Below the pieces are notes generated by a model. It worked only from the letters and a program-made list of their open reading frames with translations, had not been told where the DNA came from and made no database searches. Positions 59,301 through 64,000 of a DNA stretch of 64,000 bases are shown in pieces. The stretch's first letter is position 1. Every line of letters begins with the position of its first letter. The DNA comes from Micropterus salmoides (Eukaryota > Chordata > Actinopteri > Centrarchiformes > Centrarchidae), in the NCBI RefSeq assembly GCF_014851395.1, contig NW_024044348.1, positions 29,469,874 through 29,533,873 of the forward strand. Reading direction: 5' to 3'. Both the position numbers and the translations under genes were made by a program.

Positions 59301-59691
59301 TAGGTAACCTATCTCTAATAGGTAAACTAATGTATGTCTGAGACAAAATGTGAAATTTGTCAGCAAAGTAAAAATACATATTGTTTGCAGTAAATGTACA
59401 GGAATATGCAACACAGGTATTTTCCTTTTATATTTATCTCATGATTCACATCTGTGTTCTGTATTTGTCTTTTTTTCTCTTCTTGTGCCAAAGATGATGA
59501 ACCAGTTGGACCAATGTAAGTATATACATAGTCGTATTGCTACAAATATAATTCATACAGAAATACTGGGTACTATGATTTGAATGGCTATTACCTTTAG
59601 GTCACTAAATCATAACTGCTTCTTTCCTAGGAAAACAAATTCAACAAATAACCACAAGGACAAAAACATTCGCCAGAGGAATACGAAATAA
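20259..59691 (+). CDS. nptn: Neuroplastin (three-Ig, Np65-type form), eight coding exons
   Basis: Ig-superfamily adhesion protein of the basigin/embigin group. It acts at the plasma membrane of neurons and other cells, and is known in mammals as a subunit of plasma-membrane Ca-ATPases and a synaptic adhesion molecule. Coding exons: 20259-20334, 43632-43979, 49352-49526, 50897-50991, 54030-54163, 54302-54575, 59494-59515, 59631-59691. Phases agree throughout and give 394 residues. Signal peptide 1 to about 23. Ig1 about 27-141 (Cys in LYCDVVG and YECRAS). Ig2 about 145-231 (LQCNLT, YMCVYT). Ig3 about 233-330 (LYCKSVG, YECNATN). Membrane span about 335-356 with the group's buried Glu (LAEIIILVV). 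Basic tail KRKRPDD, then NNHKDKN near the end. Exon 2 is 348 bp and phase 1-1, so skipping it yields the two-Ig Np55 form. Teleosts can have two nptn copies; which one this is cannot be told. Confidence 0.95.
20335..24729. other. nptn intron 1, first part
   Basis: No exon recognised. Contains a perfect 31-bp palindrome at 21177-21207. Otherwise unremarkable sequence to the first transposon at 24738. Confidence 0.4.
21177..21207. repeat. Perfect inverted repeat, 15-bp arms with 1-nt centre
   Basis: AAATTCAAGTCACAA, one T, then its exact reverse complement TTGTGACTTGAATTT. Confidence 0.85.
24738..25577 (+). mobile_element. Non-autonomous hAT-like element, copy A
   Basis: 840 bp. It starts TAGTGCTAGGCAATGATTAA and ends ...GCCCAGCCCTA, whose reverse complement begins TAGGGCTGGGCA. 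It is flanked by an 8-bp duplication ATTAATAC (24730-24737 and 25578-25585). The 8-bp duplication and TAGxGCTxGGC-type ends indicate hAT. Reverse-oriented relatives of its interior lie at 40647-42513. No transposase is recognised. Confidence 0.8.
26636..28223 (+). mobile_element. Tc1/mariner element with about 203-bp terminal inverted repeats
   Basis: 1,588 bp, flanked by the TA target duplication (26634-26635 and 28224-28225). The ends are CAGTGAGGAAAATAAGTATT and its inverse. The inverted repeats run 26636-26838 and 28020-28223 with few differences. It contains a broken DDE transposase gene. Confidence 0.92.
27000..28007 (+). pseudogene. Tc1-like transposase, frameshifted twice
   Basis: The start at ATG 27000 gives the paired helix-turn-helix DNA-binding region (MAKTKELSKDTRDKIVHLHK, then EIAKQLGEKRSTV). 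The catalytic triad is visible: Asp in MWSDETK (27436-27456), Asp in HDNDPKH (27712-27732), and Glu in NPIENLW (about 27811-27831), the DD34E arrangement of Tc1. The frame is lost at about 27320-27335, where roughly a dozen bases appear deleted. It is lost again at about 27735-27745, after DPKHS. The end is ...GYCTKY-stop at 28007. Needs two corrections to be translated, so inactive. Confidence 0.88.
28635..30756. mobile_element. hAT-like element with ends CAGTGTTTCCCCTA, containing a second element
   Basis: CAGTGTTTCCCCTA at 28635-28648 and its perfect inverse TAGGGGAAACACTG at 30743-30756. These ends match a very common teleost hAT-like family. The flanking 8 bases do not match each other, so the duplication has decayed or the borders are slightly off. 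A 1.2-kb TIR element (29479-30643) is inserted inside. Confidence 0.65.
29479..30643. mobile_element. TIR element with long (about 200-bp) inverted repeats, nested
   Basis: AATCCGTGTATGGTTCGTTC at the left is the near inverse of the right end GAATGAACCATGCACGGATT. The inverted repeats continue as runs of CGTTTCAAAACCAAAT, TTTTGTTTTTCTG and similar (about 29479-29655 and 30478-30643). GAGTGA flanks both sides (29473-29478 and 30644-30649). No transposase is recognised. The superfamily is unclear: a 6-bp duplication is not typical of the common fish families. Confidence 0.7.
30935..32094. mobile_element. Degenerate hAT-like element (GCAGCCCTA-ended)
   Basis: The right end ATCGTTAGCTGCAGCCCTA at 32076-32094 and the ATCGAT-rich text at both ends (30941-30973 and 32027-32060) match the teleost repeat family whose ends read TAGGGCTGCA. 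The left terminus is eroded. The inside has a region near 31130-31320 that may derive from a transposase first exon, but it is too degenerate to call. Confidence 0.5.
32103..34024. other. nptn intron 1, unannotated stretch
   Basis: A short (CA)n lies at about 32847-32862 and a repeat fragment at 33801-33905. No exon is recognised. Confidence 0.3.
33801..33905. repeat. Fragment of a common teleost repeat
   Basis: GACAGGAAAGACATGACAGA and ATGTCATGCAGCAAAGGGAT match a repeat seen across teleost genomes. Recognised from memory only. Confidence 0.45.
34040..36180 (-). mobile_element. Degenerate gypsy (Ty3-type) LTR retrotransposon remnant
   Basis: Read on the minus strand in order. A leader-like region without protein similarity (about 36180-35370). 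An RT N-terminal part with GIIRPS (about 35060). An RT part MPFGFINAPDVFQGLFNDVL (34865-34806), continuing DMLN then directly LNNIL, so the catalytic YxDD segment is missing. An RNase H tail VSKNTKPDTLS-like stretch (about 34545-34520). An integrase core start ISLDFVTGL (about 34255-34229). Multiple frame changes and stops are present and no LTRs are recognised. Dead. A short unrelated repeat is inserted at 35160-35360. Confidence 0.65.
35160..35360. repeat. Short interspersed teleost repeat inserted in the gypsy remnant
   Basis: Begins CATTTACATTTATTCATTTA and contains TCTAAAGCGACTTACAA, the signature of a very common fish short repeat. Ends near CACTGCTCCATCACCACCC. Confidence 0.65.
36940..37002. 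repeat. End fragment of the TAGGGCTGCA-type repeat
   Basis: Ends TGTTTGTTGCAGCCCTA with AATCAACAGATTAATCAG before it, like the right end at 32094. Confidence 0.5.
37003..39189. other. nptn intron 1, unannotated stretch
   Basis: Holds an (ATAC)n microsatellite at 38906-38930. Otherwise I recognise nothing. Confidence 0.35.
38906..38930 (+). repeat. (ATAC)n microsatellite
   Basis: Six ATAC units in a row. Confidence 0.9.
39190..39350 (+). repeat. 3' tail of an L2/CR1-type LINE or derived SINE
   Basis: GTGACAGACTGGCGACATGT, CAGGATAAGCAGGTTTAGAA and the terminal ATGGATGGATGG are the signature 3' end of a fish LINE family. Only the tail is present. Confidence 0.6.
39792..42959. mobile_element. 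hAT-like element containing a second hAT-like element
   Basis: The ends TAGGGGTCGACC (39792-) and GGTCGATCCCTA (-42959) are inverted with one mismatch. The flanks carry an exact 8-bp duplication CTTCACAC (39784-39791 and 42960-42967), diagnostic of hAT. The subterminal text (AATAATCGGCCTGGCCGATA and its counterpart near 42878-42930) belongs to a common teleost family. Its body is interrupted by the copy-B element at 40647-42513, so its own sequence is about 1.3 kb and non-autonomous. Confidence 0.82.
40647..42513 (-). mobile_element. Non-autonomous hAT-like element, copy B (reverse of copy A)
   Basis: The ends TAGGGCTGGGCA and ...CCAGCACTA correspond to the two ends of copy A in reverse. The flanks ATTAAATT (40639-40646) and CTTAAATT (42514-42521) agree at 7 of 8 bases. 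The block 40730-41003 is closely similar to the reverse complement of 25195-25480. About 1 kb (roughly 41004-41993) is present here and absent from copy A. It includes other common repeat text (GGGCCAGCAGGAGGCGACTC; CAACATGGCGGCGGTCCAC). Confidence 0.78.
42968..43631. other. nptn intron 1, last part
   Basis: No repeat is named here. A pyrimidine-rich tract (about 43430-43631) leads into the exon 2 acceptor. Confidence 0.5.
43632..43979 (+). other. nptn: nptn coding exon 2 (first Ig domain, cassette exon)
   Basis: 348 bp, exactly 116 codons in phase 1-1, between acceptor CTCTCCAG and donor CAGA|GTGAGT. Encodes AGFVKSPMSETKL ... ISVLQ, the Np65-specific adhesive Ig domain. Leaving it out keeps the frame (Np55). 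Confidence 0.95.
43980..46379. other. nptn intron 2, first part
   Basis: No exon is recognised. Contains the repeat at 45600-45965. Confidence 0.4.
45600..45965 (+). repeat. Second copy of the repeat at 16769-17246, 5'-truncated
   Basis: CAGCCGGTTAGCTTAGCTTT, ACCTCTAAAGCTCTTTAATT and the right end GTGAATAAGCATATTTTTC correspond to the same teleost repeat. The left end is not present. Confidence 0.6.
46380..47701 (-). mobile_element. Tc1/mariner element, decayed
   Basis: 1,322 bp, with ends CAGTATCTCACAAAAATGAG and CTTTTGTGAGATACTG inverted to each other. Flanked by TA (46378-46379 and 47702-47703). A broken transposase lies on the minus strand. Confidence 0.88.
46462..47349 (-). pseudogene. 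Tc1-like transposase remnant
   Basis: The start at ATG 47349 reads MAPHGKELTEDLKNK. Most of the helix-turn-helix region is then missing. TVKHGGGSVMVWGYMSADG (about 47068-47012) and MATCEALMNSMPKRVKVVLE (46695-46636) are recognisable transposase segments, ending near NNGVHTKY. Frames change at least three times and the catalytic region near 46860-46900 is scrambled. Confidence 0.82.
47704..49351. other. nptn intron 2, last part
   Basis: No exon is recognised. A G-rich patch lies at about 48530-48570 and a GC-richer patch at about 48650-48840. Neither has coding support. Confidence 0.35.
49352..49526 (+). other. nptn: nptn coding exon 3 (second Ig domain, first half)
   Basis: Acceptor TGTCTTCCAG, donor TACAG|GTGACA. 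Encodes KPKINASDQIIL ... RNTVY with the first Ig2 Cys in LQCNLT. Ends in phase 2. Confidence 0.93.
49527..50896. other. nptn intron 3
   Basis: Nothing else recognised. Confidence 0.5.
50897..50991 (+). other. nptn: nptn coding exon 4 (second Ig domain, second half)
   Basis: 95 bp. Acceptor TTTTGTTGTAG, donor AAAAG|GTAAGA. Encodes RIAKPRADVSGEYMCVY ... ATIEVK with the second Ig2 Cys. Too short to stand out as an open frame. Confidence 0.93.
50992..54029. other. nptn intron 4
   Basis: No exon or classified repeat recognised over 3 kb. Confidence 0.45.
54030..54163 (+). other. nptn: nptn coding exon 5 (third Ig domain, first half)
   Basis: 134 bp. Acceptor CACCTTTCCAG, donor TACACG|GTATAT (weaker than the others). 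Encodes AKPDITGHKRSENKNEGENA ... RKGDGTSYT. Confidence 0.9.
54302..54575 (+). other. nptn: nptn coding exon 6 (third Ig domain, membrane span, start of tail)
   Basis: 274 bp. Acceptor TTGTGTTCCAG, donor GATG|GTAAGA. Encodes DIDNSTGRFFITSR ... the membrane span ... KRKRPDDFID. Confidence 0.95.
55672..55770 (+). repeat. End fragment of a common teleost repeat
   Basis: TTAAAGGTTCAGTGTGTAAG and TTTTAGTGGCATCTAGGGGT are the signature left end of a widespread fish repeat. The right end is not found. Confidence 0.55.
57657..57893 (-). other. Unidentified open frame, possible exon or pseudogene fragment
   Basis: A 78-codon minus-strand frame that continues a few codons upstream. Its composition looks protein-like (REQGVLIPDLNGINMPNII; NRFIFPGDET). 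I cannot name a family. No convincing splice sites define it, and it lies inside an nptn intron. It may be a pseudogene piece or chance. Confidence 0.25.
59494..59515 (+). other. nptn: nptn coding exon 7 (22-bp micro-exon) with internal alternative acceptor
   Basis: ATGATGAACCAGTTGGACCA plus AT, between acceptor GTGCCAAAG and donor AAT|GTAAGT. In phase it gives DDEPVGPM across the junctions. A second AG at 59504-59505 could serve as acceptor and would drop 12 bases, removing DDEP exactly. Confidence 0.9.
59631..59691 (+). other. nptn: nptn coding exon 8 (C-terminus)
   Basis: Acceptor TCTTTCCTAG. Encodes KTNSTNNHKDKNIRQRNTK and TAA at 59689-59691. Confidence 0.93.
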
Positions 59692-60231
59692 GCAATTTAC
59701 TCAAGTAAGACAGTGTTGAAGGGGATGGGGGCTAAATATAGAACTCACTGTGAGGATTATCCATAGTCACGCCTTCTCTTGATTTTCTCTCCACAGATGA
59801 GATGGCTAAACTGCATTTTTTTGACTACATGAAGGTATCAGAGGTGGATAGAGCTCCGGGCAGTTTTCAAAAAAGCATATCTTGTCTCATTTTATGAGAA
59901 ACAATATCAGCGTAACACTGGCAACAAAAAGAACATAATGGCTGTCTTAAGCATGCCTTATTCAGTCTTACGTGGAGATTTCAGGATGACAAATAATGAT
60001 TAAAACCACCACAAAGGTGTACACATTTTTAATGTGCTGTTGGTGTCTCCTTTATTAATTTTATCATATCCTCAAATGAGGTGATCCCTTTTGTATTACA
60101 TATCATGTACAATGCATGCAAGATAATTACGCAATAGGATACTCAGAATAGACATTTTCTGTTGTTATCCCTCGTGTGGCTTTTTTTTTGCATCTAAAAT
60201 GACCTGTGTTTTTTTATGGAGTCATCCTTAC

Positions 60232-60255
<24 letters not shown>
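60232..60255 (+). repeat. (TA)n microsatellite in the nptn 3' UTR
   Basis: Twelve TA units. Confidence 0.9.
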
Positions 60256-60266
<11 letters not shown>

Positions 60267-60875
60267 TTATTCTTGAAAATTTGTACAGCATATCATGGTC
60301 ATTTAACTATGTTTGATTTTGTGACAAGAAGTCCACTTTTAAGAGAACTTTTATTGTGAAGCAAGGGCTTCAATGTATGGCAGTATTTAAATTTCATTGA
60401 GAGTGATTAAAGAAAATGACTACTGTGTGTTAAACTATCTAAACAAAAATGATATGTGTATAATTTTTATTTTCTTTCCAGAGTAACTTAGGTGTCTTGT
60501 ATATGTTGAAGTATGAGTGTTCAAATGATAGGAAATCTGTAAAAAAATATTTTTTTATATTTCCCAATTTCATTTATTGATTTTTATTTTTTATTTCTTT
60601 CTCTCTTTAACTGTATAGCATGGCTATAATCCTATGCAATATGTATTCTTAAATAGATATATGGAGGGCAGTTTGTTTTACTCAGTGAAGCTTTAATATT
60701 GTGGGATCACTTGGAAGCTGGCATAGCAAAATTCACTGCTGTAGCTGCATGACTCCTCTTTCAAATGTATCCATGTGTGTTGCGGTGAAAATGGACCTGC
60801 ATTAAGGTGGGAAAAGAGGGACCAGAGTATATAGCCACGATGAAACATATGAGTGAGACCAATATTTTTTTTCTG

Positions 60876-60881
60876 AATAAA
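60876..60881 (+). terminator. nptn: Candidate nptn polyadenylation signal
   Basis: Canonical AATAAA about 1.2 kb after the stop codon, followed by T-rich and GT-rich text. Confidence 0.5.
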
Positions 60882-61130
60882 AAGTTTGAAAATTAATCCA
60901 GATTTTTTCATTTGACCTCTTCTTCCTCTAAACACCTAAATTCAATACCATTCAAAGCATCCTCTTCGAGCCATATACCATAACAACTAATGTGCAACAA
61001 CATTTCAAACATCGGCAGCACAGCAAGAAACATTCCACCTCCACCACCAGGCACTGCCTACACAAACTGTATAAGAAAAAGCACATTACACTAACTTGAC
61101 CTTTTTGCCTTCAGCTGTTGTTGAGATTGT

Positions 61131-61319
61131 TTACTCTTGAAGCAGTTTCCTCAGCTCCCCCTCCACCTTCTCCACAAATGCATGAAAGCTGGGATCCAGC
61201 AGACAAATACGCAGGATGGGCTCCAAGTCACCTTGTGCCAAAGAACCATGATGATATACTTGAGGCAGAGTCACAGCGGCCTCTCCTAAGAAGTGCTGTG
61301 GAAGGACCAACACATACTT
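61131..61319 (-). other. rec114: rec114 last coding exon (62 codons and stop)
   Basis: Acceptor ACTGTTTTCAG. The stop TAA is at 61133-61131. Confidence 0.75.
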
Positions 61320-63425
61320 CTGAAAACAGTTAATTAAGTAGCCTATGTAAGGGTTCCTAATTTACGGAAATAAATAAAGTGAGCAACCTGCACCTTGTGA
61401 AAATCAACAAAAACATTGTGGTCATTACTTAAATTTAACACAAAATTACAATTAATATGTATGACAGTGGATGTTCAATTTTGTTATTTTTGTTAGGTTT
61501 CACTTTTACAGATCAGTACCTGGGTAAGACGCTTGATGGACAGTGATCCTTGGACAACCTCAGGCTCAACTCCCACAGCCTTTCCGTGGCAGGTCTGCTG
61601 ACACAGGGTTACATACAAAAGAAGAAAAAAGATTTAAGGACCACGTCACAACACCACAGTATTTAAGAGGCCAATCAATGGCTTCATTACTAATTGAAAG
61701 ATATCCACCACTCAAAGCCCTTTCATCTTCACTGTGAACTCCTTCAGTGTGTCTGTTTGCTAAAGGTCACATTCAAACCCATCAAACTCAAGTCCAGTCC
61801 TTTCTCTGTCCTTCATGTTACATGTTGCAAGCCAGACCGCTGGCTTTATTCAGAATCCAATTTCTAATTAACCAAATGCTCTGAGTGTTTTCAAGTTTGA
61901 AAGGAAATAAAATGCCACCACTGAAAGGAAGCAGAACTGAATGACAGCACCAACAATCTCACTCTTTCAGTATGTCATTCGTAGAGTGTGAATTTCAACT
62001 GGCTAAATGCTTTGATGGCATGTTAAATTGTTGTTGTTTTTTAAGGTTTGGGACAGAAATCACTGTTTTCATAATCAACAATTTGACTGTTAAAGGTGAT
62101 ATTAAGAACTAATTTCTTTAGTGGCTGAAATGATAAGCCAATTTGATGGTAATATTTATAAATTAATTTCATTATTGTTCTACATTCCTGTCTGTGCGTG
62201 TGTGTTTGGGGTGGGACATACTGTATTCTGCACCATAGTTTATTGTGATTGGCTAATGAGTCATGTGCAGTATATTCTTTATCTCAGTCCACCCTCAGTG
62301 CCCATCGTGTCACCTCTAAGAATAAGACAGTATTGTATATAGCGCCATTTTAGTGAGTATACAGCCACTGTTCATGAAGCCTTCATGACCACAGCATTGT
62401 GACATTACTGTTTATTAAGCAATGAGTAATGACAATACGATAACTTTAATTATGGTAATTTACATTACAATGATATACTTGATATACATATACAATAACT
62501 ATGGGGACATAGTTAATACAAATAAAATTTTTATTTTCTGAATTGTAAAATGGCCAACCTGTATCACTGGTGCAGTGAACTCAGTGGGGGACTGATTGGA
62601 GGGCAGTGGGGCGTCATCCTGAGAGGCAACAGGCATGTACTCCATTAGTTTCTCCACAGCACTTGAGCACTCTTTTATAGCGTGTGCCCTGCTACTTCCA
62701 GCAAACTGCATCCTCACCATGCGGCTCTCACCCTGCAGATAAATACATTCAGACTGTATCTGTCAATCTAAACTGTGCCAATGAAAACCAACTCTGTGGT
62801 TTGTACTGTATTGTATATGCTCTGTACTTGTATAGCGCCTTTCTAGTCTTTTCGACCACTCAAAGCGCTTTTACACTACATTTATGACTTTACTGAACAG
62901 CCACCAGGGGGTTCAGTATCTTGCATACTGGGGGAGACAGGATTGAACCGCCGACCTTCCGATTAACAGCCAACCCGCTCTACCTCCTGAGCCACATACT
63001 GTATGTTGCTTTTGTGAAATCAGTATCTAATTAAGTTTAAAAAAGGTTTAGTAAACAAGGATACCGTTAAATTGGATGTTTAGGCAACTCATGTCTGAAC
63101 AACAAATTTAACAGAAAATTATCTGGGTAATAATTTCAGTATGAGGAAGCCGTTTATCACAACAACCTGAATAAGTAGTATTAAAAATCCTAATTATCCA
63201 AACCTAGAGTATTATTAGTTTTCCCTTTTCATTTGGTATAGTGTAATAAATACAATTGTCTTGCAAGTGAATTAATTGAAGGAAAAATGTAGGACAGTAA
63301 TTATCACCCATTCTCAGACTGCCATGCATCTCATAACTCACCTCCACACTAAATCGAAACATCAGGTTATCAGATTTATGGTGTATTTTGAGACAATCTG
63401 AGCCGCAGAGCAAAGGGACTGTATC
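61131..63425 (-). CDS. rec114: Meiotic recombination protein REC114, last four exons (5' part outside the window)
   Basis: REC114 works with MEI4 and IHO1 on meiotic chromosome axes to activate SPO11 double-strand breaks. Four exons chain in phase 0: 63425-63342 (DTVPLLCGSDCLK ... FRFSVE, donor GAG|GTGAGT), 62732-62559 (GESRMVRMQFAGSSRAHAIK ... PVIQ), 61597-61520 (QTCHGKAVGV ... KRLTQ), and 61319-61131 (KYVLVLPQHFLGE ... LRKLLQE-stop). The first two resemble the end of the N-terminal PH-like domain (a strand FRFS, then RMQF and the helix AHAIKECSSAVEKLMEYM). The last ends in the C-terminal helix (FVEKVEGELRKLLQ), the part known to pair with MEI4. The identity is supported by position: as I recall, REC114 and NPTN are tail-to-tail neighbours in mammals too. 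Similarity is modest, as expected for this fast-evolving gene. The start lies beyond 64000. Confidence 0.78.
61520..61597 (-). other. rec114: rec114 internal exon (26 codons)
   Basis: The acceptor is TGTGTCAG|CAG, a tandem NAGNAG that could add or drop one Gln. Donor CAG|GTACTG. Confidence 0.7.
61598..62558. other. rec114 intron
   Basis: Nothing else recognised. Confidence 0.5.
62559..62732 (-). other. rec114: rec114 internal exon (58 codons)
   Basis: Acceptor TTATCTGCAG, donor CAG|GTTGGC (non-consensus after GT). Carries the helix AHAIKECSSAVEKL. Confidence 0.75.
62733..63341. other. rec114 intron with a SINE-like insertion
   Basis: Contains the repeat at 62812-62996. The rest is AT-rich. 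Confidence 0.5.
62812..62996 (+). repeat. Short interspersed teleost repeat with 8-bp flanking duplication
   Basis: CTTGTATAGCGCCTTTCTAG, CCACTCAAAGCGCTTTTACA and ACCGCCGACCTTCCGATTAA are signatures of a common fish repeat. TACTGTAT flanks it at 62804-62811 and 62997-63004. Confidence 0.7.
63342..63425 (-). other. rec114: rec114 internal exon (28 codons)
   Basis: Acceptor CTTTTCACAG, donor GAG|GTGAGT. Confidence 0.75.
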
Positions 63426-64000
63426 CTGTGAAAAGACAAGAGAATAAACATTTTCAGCAGCCAGGACAGGTACATTTTAAGAATGCAAAATCGTCTTCTT
63501 TTGTACAACGCCAACTAAAAAGATTTCCACTTCTTGTAAAAATGACTAGATGAAATGAATGGGAACAAGAGAGTATTTTAGTTTTAACCAAGCTGACTGA
63601 GAAACAGATGTTACCTAAAACTGTCTGCAGGGGTCTCTGTTTACTCAGTAACCGCTTTGAGGCTCATGACGAGCTTTTCTGTTTTACACACAGAATCAAA
63701 CAGGCAGATGTATACAACATTATATTATAAGTAATATAATATTATATTATATAATAGCCTAATATATTGATTAGCATATTCTGTTAAATTTGCTTTACAA
63801 ATACATTTGTTATGACTTTGAAAATAGCAATTTAGGTATATAAACAGGGTTTTCCTTGGAACAATGGCACTACACCAGGGAGAAGGTGCTCTACTGTACT
63901 CTAGCAGCATCATTCCAACGTTAATAATACACATTTTTGAAACCGACAGCACTATCACGCTTAGCAATTTAGTAATAGTAATCTTAGTAGTGACTATAGT
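63426..64000. other. rec114 intron reaching the window edge
   Basis: AT-rich, with a TATAT-rich stretch at 63716-63766. The upstream rec114 exons are not visible. Confidence 0.45.

Larger units (their letters stand above)
54576..59493. other. nptn intron 6
   Basis: Contains a repeat fragment at 55672-55770 and an unexplained minus-strand open frame at 57657-57893. Otherwise AT-rich with nothing recognised. Confidence 0.4.
59692..60900 (+). other. nptn: nptn 3' UTR
   Basis: Follows the nptn stop. The best poly(A) signal is AATAAA at 60876-60881 (CTGAATAAAAAG). A (TA)n tract lies at 60232-60255. An earlier ATTAAA-type signal near 60406 could give a shorter form. Confidence 0.6.

Noticed and set aside
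1..64000. CRISPR arrays, operons, riboswitches or other prokaryotic systems
   Set aside because: The window is vertebrate nuclear DNA. No regularly spaced repeats of that kind were seen, and the short tandem repeats are microsatellites.

Overview
The window comes from a ray-finned (teleost) fish nuclear genome. The evidence is spliced vertebrate genes with long introns, intronless-CDS UDP-glucuronosyltransferase genes of the fish UGT5 type in tandem, and a dense load of typical teleost repeats: a non-LTR element with a GAA tail, Tc1-like elements, hAT-like elements with 8-bp target duplications, and gypsy remnants. Species cannot be named from the sequence alone.

Layout. 1-4,700: repeats, dominated by a 5'-truncated non-LTR retrotransposon (855-3190) with clear target-site duplications. 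4,705-13,954: three complete tandem UGT genes on the + strand, each with its whole reading frame in one exon that starts just after a splice acceptor. A fourth, decayed UGT copy follows (14,690-15,795). 17,502-18,335: a two-exon CALHM-family channel gene on the - strand. 20,259-59,691: neuroplastin (nptn) on the + strand, eight coding exons giving a 394-residue three-Ig membrane protein. Its first intron (about 23 kb) is packed with nested transposons. 61,131-63,425: the last four exons of the meiotic gene rec114 on the - strand. It is tail-to-tail with nptn; from memory this is also the human 15q24 arrangement, and the synteny supports both calls.

The UGT genes would together form an ER-lumen conjugation gene family. 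The other genes look functionally unrelated neighbours. The repeats are mostly dead: transposase and reverse transcriptase frames carry frameshifts, deletions or stops.

I found no convincing wholly new biological system. The most useful leads are: blocks of near-identity between UGT copies that suggest gene conversion; loss of the ER-retrieval tail in the third UGT; an alternative 3' splice site in nptn that removes exactly four residues (DDEP); a three-deep transposon nest in nptn intron 1; a second nest in the same intron; and two related hAT-like copies in opposite orientation in that intron. All coordinates were read by eye and the splice sites are predictions from sequence.
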